NCBI GenBank assembly: GCA_947311265.1
Contig: CAMZKQ010000222.1
Location: forward strand, 1-17,496
Length of the DNA: 17,496 bases
Source of the DNA: an uncultured Chlorobiota bacterium
GTDB lineage: Bacteria; Bacteroidota; Bacteroidia; Bacteroidales; JAADGE01
Direction: 5' to 3'
Part shown: positions 1-7,173 of the stretch, one piece after another
How positions within the stretch are numbered: the stretch's first letter is position 1
Layout: each line of letters begins with the position of its first letter
The notes under the pieces: generated by a model
The model's database searches: none
The model's input: the letters and a program-made list of their open reading frames with translations, nothing else
What the model was told of the DNA's origin: nothing
Program-made: the position numbers and the translations under genes

Positions 1-2
1 AT

Positions 3-485
3 AAGTTAGGGCTGCCATACGATGCAGAAGGAAATATTGGCAAAAAAGGACAGGTTATCCCACTGTTATTAAAACAATTAAATGCCTTAGATTTCTACAC
101 TCAAGTGCCTCCAAAATCTCTAAGCAGAGAATTTGTAGAGTCGGAAATAGAGCCATTGATACTTAAGCACAATTACTCTACGCCCGACTTACTGAGAACA
201 TTTTACGAACATACTGCACAGCAAATTAGCAATATCCTTAAACAGGAAAATAAACAAAAAAACTTGCTTACTGGTGGTGGCACTCATAATCGTTTCTTGG
301 TGGAGCGGATAAAAAAAATATCTGGCAAAGTAATAGTAATACCCCCTTCGGATATCATTGATTTTAAAGAAGCCCTTATTTTTTCATTTTTAGGATTACG
401 CCGTTTGGAAAAAAAAATAAATTGTTTGGAATCTGTAACTGGTGCAGTATCTGATAATTGCGGTGGAATTGTGCATTTGGTTTAA
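3..485 (+). CDS. anmK: Anhydro-N-acetylmuramic acid kinase, C-terminal part (5' end outside window)
   Basis: The enzyme phosphorylates and opens 1,6-anhydro-MurNAc to MurNAc-6-phosphate in the cytoplasm, recycling cell-wall fragments. The open frame runs in from the left edge with no stop, so the gene is cut by the window; about 160 C-terminal residues are visible. Family-typical blocks are present: a PPKSLSREF segment early on, LLTGGGTHNRFL (sugar/nucleotide-binding half of the ASKHA kinase fold), the IPPSDIIDFKEALIF stretch and the closing DNCGGIV. A GTG at 105 could be taken as a start, but the homologous sequence continues upstream of it, so it is an internal Val codon. The catalytic Asp and the phosphate-binding loop lie in the missing N-terminal half and cannot be checked. 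No terminator is visible before the next gene, 80 bp away. Confidence 0.93.
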   Translation, partial: KLGLPYDAEGNIGKKGQVIPLLLKQLNALDFYTQVPPKSLSREFVESEIEPLILKHNYSTPDLLRTFYEHTAQQISNILKQENKQKNLLTGGGTHNRFLVERIKKISGKVIVIPPSDIIDFKEALIFSFLGLRRLEKKINCLESVTGAVSDNCGGIVHLV

Positions 486-500
486 AAAAATCGTTTCAGT

Positions 501-529
501 TTTCAATAAAAAGATTACCTTTACATTTG
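501..529 (+). promoter_or_regulatory. Bacteroidota-type promoter for the 566-1159 gene
   Basis: TACATTTG at 522-529 fits the Bacteroidota -7 consensus TAnnTTTG exactly. A TTTC at 501-504, 17 bp upstream, is a possible -33 partner. This predicts transcription starting around 535-537 and a leader of about 30 nt. The box lies inside a dyad (see the operator entry). Assignment is by motif only. Confidence 0.5.
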
Positions 530-566
530 TAAATAGGTCGATGTAAAGCATGGTTTACAATTGTAA
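520..566 (+). promoter_or_regulatory. Two TACAnnTGTA dyads (possible BlaI/CopY-type operators)
   Basis: There are two perfect inverted repeats: TTTACATTTGTAAA at 520-533 and TTACAATTGTAA at 555-566. Each contains an exact TACAnnTGTA core (522-531 and 556-565), with centres 34 bp apart. The first covers the -7 promoter box; the second ends on the A of the ATG at 566. TACA/TGTA half-sites are the known recognition pattern of the BlaI/MecI/CopY winged-helix repressors. That a repressor of this family acts here is inference; no such regulator gene is in the window. Confidence 0.4.
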
Positions 567-1159
567 TGAAACATAATCCACTATACACATATTACGAAAA
601 AAAAGATATTCAAACTGATTTTCCTGCCGAGGAATTTCGGAAGCAATTCTTTGCCAGTTTTTCCGAAAAACTGGTCAATGCCGATGTGCGAGAAATCCGT
701 ATAAGTACAGATGAAATTGAATTTACAGCACCTATTGGTCGATATACTTGGAATGGTTGGAATATCTTTAACCCTGTAACTTCTGGGAAACTGAAAATTG
801 TAGAATTTGAAGACCGTCCTTATTTAACTTATACGACTTCTTATTTGGAGTTTTTATGGATTGCAATTGCACTTTCAATCCTCCCGTTAGTCGCATTTTA
901 CTCCGGCATTGCTATTTGGGGAGTGCTTGAGTTAATCCTTATCTGGGGCGTTTTCTATGGTGGAAGTAGAGCTGTATCTGCCATGCGGTTTGCTACACTT
1001 CTTGCAGAAATGACACAGGAAATAATTGCCCCAGTTCCTGAAAAGGTAGAACAAAAAGAACCGCTTGAAAAACCAGACAGAAACGAACCAATAAATGAAG
1101 ATTTAGACTTTTTTAAAAAAGTCTTTATCGAAAGACCAGCAGTAATAACAATTGGGTAA
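566..1159 (+). CDS. Uncharacterised inner-membrane protein with two membrane helices
   Basis: I do not recognise this 197-residue protein. It has three parts. Residues 1 to about 92 are soluble, charged and rich in beta-prone stretches (for example EIRISTDEIEFTAP and GKLKIVEFEDRPYLTY). Two closely spaced hydrophobic helices follow, at about 94-113 and 115-132, joined by a very short turn, so both flanks should face the same side. The C-terminal tail (about 150-197) is acidic and Pro/Glu-rich, with a repeated EKP/EKV pattern. There is no signal peptide. The ATG at 566 was chosen because it lies just downstream of the promoter and upstream ATGs at 541 and 550 are in another frame. It stands alone between anmK and the TPR gene. 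Its upstream dyads suggest regulated expression, but function is unknown. Confidence 0.75.
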   Translation: MKHNPLYTYYEKKDIQTDFPAEEFRKQFFASFSEKLVNADVREIRISTDEIEFTAPIGRYTWNGWNIFNPVTSGKLKIVEFEDRPYLTYTTSYLEFLWIAIALSILPLVAFYSGIAIWGVLELILIWGVFYGGSRAVSAMRFATLLAEMTQEIIAPVPEKVEQKEPLEKPDRNEPINEDLDFFKKVFIERPAVITIG

Positions 1160-1239
1160 ACTTAACAGCCCGATATTTATAACCGCTTCTGGCCAAGATT
1201 AGATATTGAAAAACTATAAATAACCTGCATAGAAAAACC

Positions 1240-2322
1240 ATGCAAAATACACGTATCAGTACACGTTCTTCCATAGCCTTAAAGAGCATCTTTCTCTTTC
1301 TGCTCCTAGTGCCTTGTGCCTATTTTTCCAACGCACAATTTAGCAAAAAAGACTCTGCAAAAGTAAATGAATTGCTAGGTTTCGTAAAGCATTTTGAAGC
1401 CAATGGAAACAAAGCCGAAGCTACAAAATTTAGGAATAAAGTCGCCTTTTTTTACTGGCGTAAAAATTTTAATACCGAAGCCAAAAACTTGTACGAAAAA
1501 GTACTGGCTTACTATAAATCAACAGGCGATAATAGCAAAATTGCATCTACCTATTCCAACTTAGGGCTAATTTACTCTGGTGAAAGAAAATACGACAAAG
1601 CCATTCAGTTTTTTACCGATGCAGCCGATTTAAATAGCAATAACAAAAGAAAATTAATTTCAAATTATAAAGATATAGCCACTGCCTATCTGAAGAAAAA
1701 AAGCTATACACAAAGTATCTCCTATACCGAAAAAGCACTTAATGAGGCAGAAAAAATAAAAGACGGCAAAAATATACTAGAATGCTACGGCAATTTATCC
1801 GAGGCACATAAAAAAAATGGAAACAACGAAAAATCGTTATACTACTTCAACCTTTTTGCCAACTACAAAGGCAAGAAAAAAGAGAAGACCCACACAGAAG
1901 TTCTACCAAACTCTAATCACAAAAAAGAAAACAATAACAACAACACACCTTATAATACAACCAATACAAATGATAACAACAGCACAGAAATTACCCCAAG
2001 CACTAGTAGCGAGAATTTGGTCAAGGCAGACAGCACTGCAAGCCAAGAAGATACTACACTTACCGAAAATGTTGCTATTGTAGATAGCACTGCTATTCTT
2101 GCAGAACAAAATAAAAAGAAAGTTGAAGAGCTTAAAAATAAGGTGAAAACAGCCACCACAAATTGGGTCTTATATATTGTATTGGGCTTGGCTCTTTTTA
2201 TTGCAATTGCAGTAGCTATTTTCCTATTTTTTATAAATAAAGATAAAACTGAAAAAAACAGCTACGAAGTAATAAGCCATGTAAAAGTGGACAGTAAATC
2301 AAAAGAGAAGATTAATAAATAA
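1240..2322 (+). CDS. Secreted TPR protein with Asn-rich linker and C-terminal membrane helix
   Basis: The 360-residue protein starts with a signal peptide (hydrophobic core about 14-28, probable cleavage after FSNA near residue 32). Tetratricopeptide-like helical pairs fill about 60-205; the clearest is STYSNLGLIYSGERKYDKAI (103-122), with others near 143-165 and 180-205. A low-complexity linker rich in Asn, Thr and Ser follows (about 225-260), then a coil (about 288-305), one strong membrane helix (about 309-332) and a short basic cytoplasmic tail. This is the layout of the periplasmic sensor half of Bacteroidota TPR histidine kinases, but no kinase domain follows: the frame stops about 28 residues after the helix and a terminator comes next. 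It could be a complete TPR scaffold or a shortened sensor. The linker explains the AAC/AAT-rich DNA at about 1915-1985. Confidence 0.8.
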   Translation: MQNTRISTRSSIALKSIFLFLLLVPCAYFSNAQFSKKDSAKVNELLGFVKHFEANGNKAEATKFRNKVAFFYWRKNFNTEAKNLYEKVLAYYKSTGDNSKIASTYSNLGLIYSGERKYDKAIQFFTDAADLNSNNKRKLISNYKDIATAYLKKKSYTQSISYTEKALNEAEKIKDGKNILECYGNLSEAHKKNGNNEKSLYYFNLFANYKGKKKEKTHTEVLPNSNHKKENNNNNTPYNTTNTNDNNSTEITPSTSSENLVKADSTASQEDTTLTENVAIVDSTAILAEQNKKKVEELKNKVKTATTNWVLYIVLGLALFIAIAVAIFLFFINKDKTEKNSYEVISHVKVDSKSKEKINK

Positions 2323-2339
2323 ATTAAGAACAAAGCCCT

Positions 2340-2393
2340 AAAACTGCAAATGAATGTAACTCTACCGAGTCGCACCTGTTTGCAGTTTTTTTT
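2340..2393 (+). terminator. Terminator-like hairpin after the TPR gene
   Basis: AAAACTGCAAA (2340-2350) pairs perfectly with TTTGCAGTTTT (2379-2389), and the T run continues to 2393. The 28-nt loop is longer than usual and relatively GC-rich. Only 18 nt separate the T run from the tadA start, so the hairpin may lie in a shared leader. Confidence 0.65.
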
Positions 2394-2411
2394 AGACTAA
2401 AAAGAGAATAT

Positions 2412-2855
2412 ATGCACGGCACTACTGATGAGTTTTACATGAAAGAGGCATTAAAGCAAGCAAAAATAGCGTTAGATAATAACGAAGTGCCAATAGGAGC
2501 AGTAATTGTTTTGGGTGATAGAATATTAGCCAAGGCACACAACCAAACCGAACTACTTAACGACCCAACTGCCCATGCTGAAATGCTAGCCATAACTGCC
2601 GCTTGCAACACTATAGGAAGCAGACACCTGCATAAATGTACATTATATGTTACGGTAGAACCCTGCATTATGTGTGCCGGAGCATCATTCTGGGCACAGC
2701 TCGGCAGAGTTGTATTTGGAGCAAGCGATAACAAAAAAGGATACACAACATTGAACCCTAATATTTTTCCTGCAAAAATAAAAGTAGAACAAGGCATTTT
2801 AGAAGAAGAATGCACCTCTATTTTAGATGTTTTTTTTAAGCAAATAAGAAAATAA
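2412..2855 (+). CDS. tadA: tRNA-specific adenosine deaminase
   Basis: TadA deaminates adenosine 34 of tRNA-Arg(ACG) to inosine in the cytoplasm, allowing one tRNA to read several Arg codons; it normally acts as a homodimer. The 147-residue protein has the full cytidine-deaminase-fold signature: HAE at 55-57 (zinc ligand His55, proton-shuttling Glu57) and PCIMC at 84-88 (zinc ligands Cys85 and Cys88). The VPIGAVIV block near 26-33 and the NDPTAHAEMLA stretch are typical of bacterial TadA. Length is normal. The ATG at 2412 is used; an alternative in-frame ATG at codon 10 would also leave the deaminase core intact. No clear promoter lies in the 18 nt after the preceding hairpin, so transcription may read through or start within that region. 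Confidence 0.95.
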   Translation: MHGTTDEFYMKEALKQAKIALDNNEVPIGAVIVLGDRILAKAHNQTELLNDPTAHAEMLAITAACNTIGSRHLHKCTLYVTVEPCIMCAGASFWAQLGRVVFGASDNKKGYTTLNPNIFPAKIKVEQGILEEECTSILDVFFKQIRK

Positions 2856-2884
2856 AAGTAAAGTGAGTTTTATTTTTGTTTTTT
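2849..2884 (+). terminator. Possible A/T-only terminator hairpin after tadA
   Basis: AAAATAAAA (2849-2857), overlapping the tadA stop, pairs with TTTTATTTT (2868-2876) across a 10-nt loop and is followed by a T-rich run to 2884. The stem has no G-C pair, so it is weak. The remaining gap to 3034 is A/T-rich, with no convincing promoter box or riboswitch. Confidence 0.3.
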
Positions 2885-3034
2885 CAACAATTTAATCTGC
2901 CTTTTGTATTGATAATCAAATCCATGAACAGTTATAAACATTTTTTTAAGATGCTTTGAAAAAAACACTAATGGAATTAAAAAAAATATTGCTAAATTGC
3001 AACAATATAAGGAACTATAAATACCAATTAATTA

Positions 3035-5617
3035 ATGGAAATTACACAAAAACTAACTCAAAATCAGCTAAAAGAGAACAGGCAAACTTACACTTTTGAC
3101 CAAGCATATAGAAAATCTTTAAAATATTTTAAAGGCGACGAACTAGCTGCAAAAGTATGGGTTACAAAATATGCCCTCAAAGACTCTTTCGGGAAAATCT
3201 ACGAGCAGTCGCCCGAGGATATGCACAACAGAATTGCAGACGAAATTGCTCGAATAGAGCAAAAATACCCCAACCCTGTAAGCAAAAAAGAGGTACTAGA
3301 ATTACTCACAGATTTCAAATACATAGTCCCAGCAGGCAGCCCAATGACGGGTATTGGTAATGATTTCCAGACCGCATCGCTTTCCAACTGCTTTGTAATA
3401 GGCGAAGAACAACCTGCAGATTCTTACGGAGGGATATTAAAAACCGACCAAGAGCAAGTACAACTCATGAAACGCCGTGGAGGCGTAGGGCACGACCTTT
3501 CGCACATTCGCCCCAAAGGCAGCCCCGTACTCAATAGTGCACTCACCTCTACCGGAATTGTGCCATTTATGGAACGCTTCTCTAACTCCACACGAGAGGT
3601 GGCACAAGATGGAAGGCGTGGAGCATTAATGCTCTCGGTATCAATAAAACACCCTGATGCAGAGGACTTTATAGATGCAAAAATGGAGTCAGGAAAAGTT
3701 ACAGGAGCAAATGTTTCGGTAAAAATTACTGATGACTTTATGGAGGCCGTTGTAAACGATACAAAATTTGTTCAACAATACCCTGTTGATACAAAAAATC
3801 CGAAAGTAAAACAAGAGATAGATGCAAAAAAAATATGGAATAAAATTGTGCATAACGCATGGAAATCGGCAGAGCCAGGTATCCTTTTTTGGGATACCAT
3901 CATCAATGAATCGGTGGCTGATGCTTATGCAGATTTGGGCTTCCGTACAGTTTCTACCAACCCCTGTGGCGAAATCCCACTTTGTCCCTACGACAGTTGC
4001 CGGCTTTTGGCATTAAACTTATATAGCTATGTTGATTTTCCGTTTACAGAAAAAGCCCATTTTAATTTTGAGCTATTTAAAAAACACGCCCGCTTGGCAC
4101 AACGCTTAATGGACGATATTATTGATTTAGAAATTGAGAAAATTGATGCCATAATTTCTAAAATAGAAAAAGACCCTGAGTCGGCAGAAGTAAAACGCCC
4201 AGAACTAAATTTGTGGAAAAATATCCAAAAGAAAGCCCTACAGGGCAGAAGAACAGGCGTTGGGATTACTGCAGAAGGCGATATGCAAGCAGCACTAGGG
4301 CTTACTTACGGCAGCGAAAATGCCATTGATTTTTCGGTAGAAGTACACAAAACACTCGCCGTTGAGGCTTACCGCTCTTCGGTAGAAATGGCAAAAGAGC
4401 GAGGTGCATTTAAAATATATGATACCAAAAGGGAACTAGAAAACCCTTTTATAAAAAGAATTAAAGCGGCAGAACCTGCACTTTATAAAGAAATGGAAGA
4501 GTACGGGCGACGTAATATTTCCTTGCTAACCATTGCCCCTACTGGCACTACAAGTTTAATGACGCAGACCACCTCGGGCATCGAACCAGTATTTATGCCA
4601 GTATATAAACGCCGCCGAAAAGTAAACCCAAACGATAAAGATGTAACGGTTACTTTTACTGATGAAACTGGCGACTCATGGGAGGAATACAACGTTTTTC
4701 ACCATAATTTTTTAACTTGGATGGAAGTAAATGGTATAGACCCTGAAAAAGCAAAACTTTACAGCCAAGAAAAGATTAACAAATTAGTTGAAAAATCGCC
4801 TTACCATAAAGCCACCTCAAACGATATTAACTGGCTTAATAAAGTAAAATTGCAAGGGAAAATTCAAAAGTGGGTGGACCACTCCATAAGCGTAACCGTA
4901 AATTTGCCTAACGATGTTACCGAAGAATTAGTTGGGCAAGTTTATACAGAAGCTTGGAAGCAGGGCTGTAAAGGCGTTACTGTTTATCGAGATGGCTCTC
5001 GTACAGGCGTACTCATAAGTGCAGACGAAAAACCAAAGGCTGAAAAAGGCGATGTATTCTCTAACAATGGAGAAAGAAAGCAACGCCCCGAAGCCATTAA
5101 TTGCGATGTCGTTTGGTTTAAAAATAACAAAGAACAATGGATTGCTTTTGTTGGCACAATTGACGGTAAACCCTATGAAGTTTTTACCGGTATTGCCGAC
5201 CCAGAAGCTATGCCAATACCAAAATCGGTAACGCATGGAGTAACCATAAAGCATCGCTTTAAGGACGGTACGAAACGCTATGATTTTCAGTACACTAACA
5301 AATACGGATTTAAAATTACAGTAGAAGGGCTTTCGTATAAATTTGATAAAGAATATTGGAATTATGCAAAACTAATTTCTGGCGTTTTACGCCATGGAAT
5401 GCCTGTATATCATGCCGTAAAATTAATTTCCTCTTTGCACCAAAGTAGCGAAACTATAAATACTTGGAAAAACGGTATCGAAAGGGCTTTAAAAAGATAT
5501 ATCCCCGATGGCACTGAAGCCAAAAAGCAAAAATGCTCAGAGTGCAACGCCAACACTTTGGTTTACCAAGAAGGTTGCCTAATTTGCCAAAATTGCGGTA
5601 ACTCCAAATGCGGATAA
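3035..5617 (+). CDS. nrdJ: Adenosylcobalamin-dependent (class II) ribonucleotide reductase
   Basis: The enzyme reduces ribonucleotides to deoxyribonucleotides using a thiyl radical generated from adenosylcobalamin, with or without oxygen. The 860-residue protein has the catalytic NPCGE motif (Asn309, thiyl-radical Cys311, Glu313). The probable redox pair is Cys119 (in SLSNCF) and Cys322; the 11-residue spacing from Cys311 to Cys322 agrees with what I recall for the Thermotoga class II enzyme. APTGTTS at 501-507 is the substrate-phosphate loop, and GCKGVTVYRDGSR near 643-656 closes the barrel. After it comes a TSCPD-like domain (about 690-820) found in long NrdJ proteins. The tail is Cys-rich (Cys834, 837, 848, 851, 854, 859); it combines a zinc-ribbon-like pattern with the likely mobile reductant pair. 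No small subunit gene is adjacent, as expected for class II. A perfect hairpin terminator follows. The cell must make or import B12 if this is its main reductase. Confidence 0.95.
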   Translation: MEITQKLTQNQLKENRQTYTFDQAYRKSLKYFKGDELAAKVWVTKYALKDSFGKIYEQSPEDMHNRIADEIARIEQKYPNPVSKKEVLELLTDFKYIVPAGSPMTGIGNDFQTASLSNCFVIGEEQPADSYGGILKTDQEQVQLMKRRGGVGHDLSHIRPKGSPVLNSALTSTGIVPFMERFSNSTREVAQDGRRGALMLSVSIKHPDAEDFIDAKMESGKVTGANVSVKITDDFMEAVVNDTKFVQQYPVDTKNPKVKQEIDAKKIWNKIVHNAWKSAEPGILFWDTIINESVADAYADLGFRTVSTNPCGEIPLCPYDSCRLLALNLYSYVDFPFTEKAHFNFELFKKHARLAQRLMDDIIDLEIEKIDAIISKIEKDPESAEVKRPELNLWKNIQKKALQGRRTGVGITAEGDMQAALGLTYGSENAIDFSVEVHKTLAVEAYRSSVEMAKERGAFKIYDTKRELENPFIKRIKAAEPALYKEMEEYGRRNISLLTIAPTGTTSLMTQTTSGIEPVFMPVYKRRRKVNPNDKDVTVTFTDETGDSWEEYNVFHHNFLTWMEVNGIDPEKAKLYSQEKINKLVEKSPYHKATSNDINWLNKVKLQGKIQKWVDHSISVTVNLPNDVTEELVGQVYTEAWKQGCKGVTVYRDGSRTGVLISADEKPKAEKGDVFSNNGERKQRPEAINCDVVWFKNNKEQWIAFVGTIDGKPYEVFTGIADPEAMPIPKSVTHGVTIKHRFKDGTKRYDFQYTNKYGFKITVEGLSYKFDKEYWNYAKLISGVLRHGMPVYHAVKLISSLHQSSETINTWKNGIERALKRYIPDGTEAKKQKCSECNANTLVYQEGCLICQNCGNSKCG

Positions 5618-5639
5618 AATATAATCTGTAAGTAGTATA

Positions 5640-5676
5640 AATAAGGCGTTTCTTAAATTAGAAACGCCTTATTTTA
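5640..5676 (+). terminator. Strong bidirectional terminator between nrdJ and the lipoprotein gene
   Basis: AATAAGGCGTTTCT (5640-5653) and AGAAACGCCTTATT (5660-5673) form a perfect 14-bp stem with a 6-nt loop, followed by T-rich sequence on the plus strand and preceded by A/T-rich sequence on the minus strand. It lies between two converging genes and probably serves both. Confidence 0.85.
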
Positions 5677-5703
5677 ATTTTATATAAAGTAACTTAATAG
5701 CCC

Positions 5704-6051
5704 CTACTTTTTTTGCTCCTTTATACCTAAATCATCAATCCGAGTAATTTTATCTTGAGTCCAGCAAATTCTAAACACCTTCGTAATAAGCTCGCCAGTA
5801 GAAAACTCTACAGTATAACATTCGCCAACATTTTTGGTAATCAGCGGCTCTGTTAAATCGTAAACCGACATTTCCGAGAGCTTTATATTCTCATTCGCCG
5901 CATAAATATTAAGTGCCTTTTCGGTACTGTCTGCCGAGCCAACAGCCAATTTTAAAAAAGAATTCATATCTTTGCTAACAGCAATATCCGAACTGCTAGT
6001 TGAGCAGGAGAGTAGAATAATCGGGACTAGAAATAAAAAGAGGTATTTCAT
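5704..6051 (-). CDS. Small predicted lipoprotein of unknown function
   Basis: The 115-residue protein has a short basic start, a hydrophobic stretch and a lipobox LLSC ending at Cys16, so signal peptidase II should cleave before Cys16 and the protein should be lipid-anchored in the periplasm or outer membrane. The mature part (about 100 residues) begins with a Ser-rich linker (STSSSD). It ends in a likely beta-sheet segment (ECYTVEFSTGELITKVFRICW, about 77-97, holding two Cys) and a charged tail. I do not recognise a family. Its start is only 16 bp from the start of the divergent kptA remnant, so its promoter must lie inside that remnant. It ends against the strong terminator shared with nrdJ. 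Confidence 0.7.
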   Translation of the reverse strand: MKYLFLFLVPIILLSCSTSSSDIAVSKDMNSFLKLAVGSADSTEKALNIYAANENIKLSEMSVYDLTEPLITKNVGECYTVEFSTGELITKVFRICWTQDKITRIDDLGIKEQKK

Positions 6052-6067
6052 GGTTTTATTTTAAATT

Positions 6068-6535
6068 ATGACAGATAAACAAATAAGACAACTAAGTCGC
6101 TTTTTAAGCAAAGTGCTTCGGCATTCGCCAGAAATAATTAAAATTGAACTAGACAAGAATGGCTGGGCAAATGTAAGTGAGTTAATTAAAAAGGTAAATA
6201 AGCACAAACTTAAATTCAACTTTGAAACCCTAGAACACATTGTTGCCACTAACAATAAAAAACGCTTTGCGTTTAACGAAGATAAAACAAAAATACGAGC
6301 CAACCAAGGGCATTCGATACAAATTGCCCATGGGGTTATTGCCATAGAGCCACCATGTGCACCTTAGCCAAAATATAGAAACTACAATTTCGGTAGGAAA
6401 GCGGCATGGTAAGCCAATTTTATTTGAACTGCAAAGCAGAAAAATGTTTGCCGATAACTTCGAGTTTTTTTTAAGTCCGAAAATAACGTTTGGCTGACCG
6501 ATAATGTGCCTCTTGAATACTTATCAAAAATTTAA
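6068..6535 (+). pseudogene. kptA: Broken tRNA 2'-phosphotransferase (KptA/Tpt1)
   Basis: KptA/Tpt1 removes a 2'-phosphate from RNA splice junctions using NAD+. The first frame (6068-6367) encodes an intact N-terminal region: FLSKVLRHSPE, NGWANVSELI, VATNNKKRF and IRANQGHS. It then diverges right after EPP and stops. Homology resumes in another frame at 6354 with HVHLS, VGKRHGKPILFE and on to 6464. After an 8-T run (6465-6472) it moves back to the original frame as SENNVWLTDNVPLEYLSKI, ending at the TAA at 6533-6535. Compared with E. coli KptA as I recall it, about 26 codons plus 2 nt are missing at 6353-6356, including the YHGT motif of the NAD+ site; loss of one T in the homopolymer explains the second shift. 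With the motif gone, no catalytic product is expected. Only 16 bp separates it from the divergent lipoprotein gene. Confidence 0.9.
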
Positions 6536-6627
6536 AGCAGATTAAAGTACATATTATTTCCCATTCCAAAAAGAAATGTGTATTTTACTTGCAACGAAAT
6601 CAGTACACAGTAATCCAAAAATAAATA

Positions 6628-7131
6628 ATGGAGAATTTTAAAGAAAACCTGAAAAATATAAAAGCCCTCGTTTTTGATGTCGATGGCGTTTGCTCCTCCA
6701 ATTTTGTAGTAGATACAAACGGCGACCTCATGCGTAGCATGAATGCAAAAGATGGCTTCGCCATAAAAACGGCCAGCGATAGAGGCATGATAACCTGCAT
6801 AATTACTGGAGGAACAGACGAATCTGTAAAAAAACGCTTCGAGCGAATTGGCGTTAAAAATATTTACCTTGCCTCAAAAAATAAAGTCGATGACTTAAAT
6901 GATTTTTGCAAAAAATTTAACCTGCAATACTCCGAAATCCTATATATGGGCGACGATATTCCTGACCATGCCGTGTTATCAAAAGTAGGAATTGCCACCT
7001 GCCCTGCCGATGCTGTGCCAGAAATACAAGCCATTTCACACTACATTTCAGATAAAAAAGGAGGCGAAGGCTGCGTTAGAGACGTTATAGAGCAAGTCAT
7101 GAGAATGCAAGGCAAATGGTTCTCATTTTAA
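6628..7131 (+). CDS. kdsC: 3-deoxy-D-manno-octulosonate 8-phosphate phosphatase
   Basis: KdsC hydrolyses Kdo-8-phosphate to Kdo and phosphate in the cytoplasm, the step before CMP-Kdo formation for the lipopolysaccharide inner core. The 167-residue protein is a minimal (C0-type) HAD phosphatase without a cap domain; such proteins form tetramers. HAD motif 1 is FDVDGV with nucleophile Asp17 and acid/base Asp19. Motif 2 is IITGG (Thr60), the motif 3 Lys lies near residue 86, and motif 4 is GDDIPD (108-113). The C-terminal KKGGEGCVRDV segment (143-153) is the loop KdsC inserts into the neighbouring active site. Length is normal. The start at 6628 is the first ATG before the conserved core. The protease gene follows after 42 bp without a terminator, so the two may be co-transcribed. 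Confidence 0.95.
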   Translation: MENFKENLKNIKALVFDVDGVCSSNFVVDTNGDLMRSMNAKDGFAIKTASDRGMITCIITGGTDESVKKRFERIGVKNIYLASKNKVDDLNDFCKKFNLQYSEILYMGDDIPDHAVLSKVGIATCPADAVPEIQAISHYISDKKGGEGCVRDVIEQVMRMQGKWFSF

Positions 7132-7173
7132 AATAAAAAATTACACCTTAAATAATACCTAGAAATAAAATTT

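Noticed and set aside
105..485. A short gene starting at GTG 105
   Set aside because: Recognisable AnmK sequence extends in frame upstream to the window edge, so this is only the tail of a longer gene.
1915..1985. Tandem repeat or microsatellite
   Set aside because: The AAC/AAT-rich stretch is not a regular repeat; it simply encodes the Asn/Thr-rich linker of the TPR protein.
2435..2815. Open frame on the minus strand across tadA
   Set aside because: It is the reverse of a confidently identified gene, has no recognisable motif, and overlaps it almost fully.
2856..3034. Possible cobalamin riboswitch or NrdR boxes before the class II reductase
   Set aside because: The gap is only 179 bp, and no B12-box sequence or paired NrdR-type repeats could be recognised, only A/T-rich sequence with fragments such as ACACTA.
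6461..6480. Programmed frameshift at the 8-T run in kptA
   Set aside because: The upstream deletion and stop already remove the YHGT motif, so a programmed shift here could not restore a working enzyme.
6577..6609. TGTGTA/TACACA inverted repeat before kdsC
   Set aside because: It has six-bp arms with a 21-nt spacer, no match to a known operator and no second copy; chance is likely.
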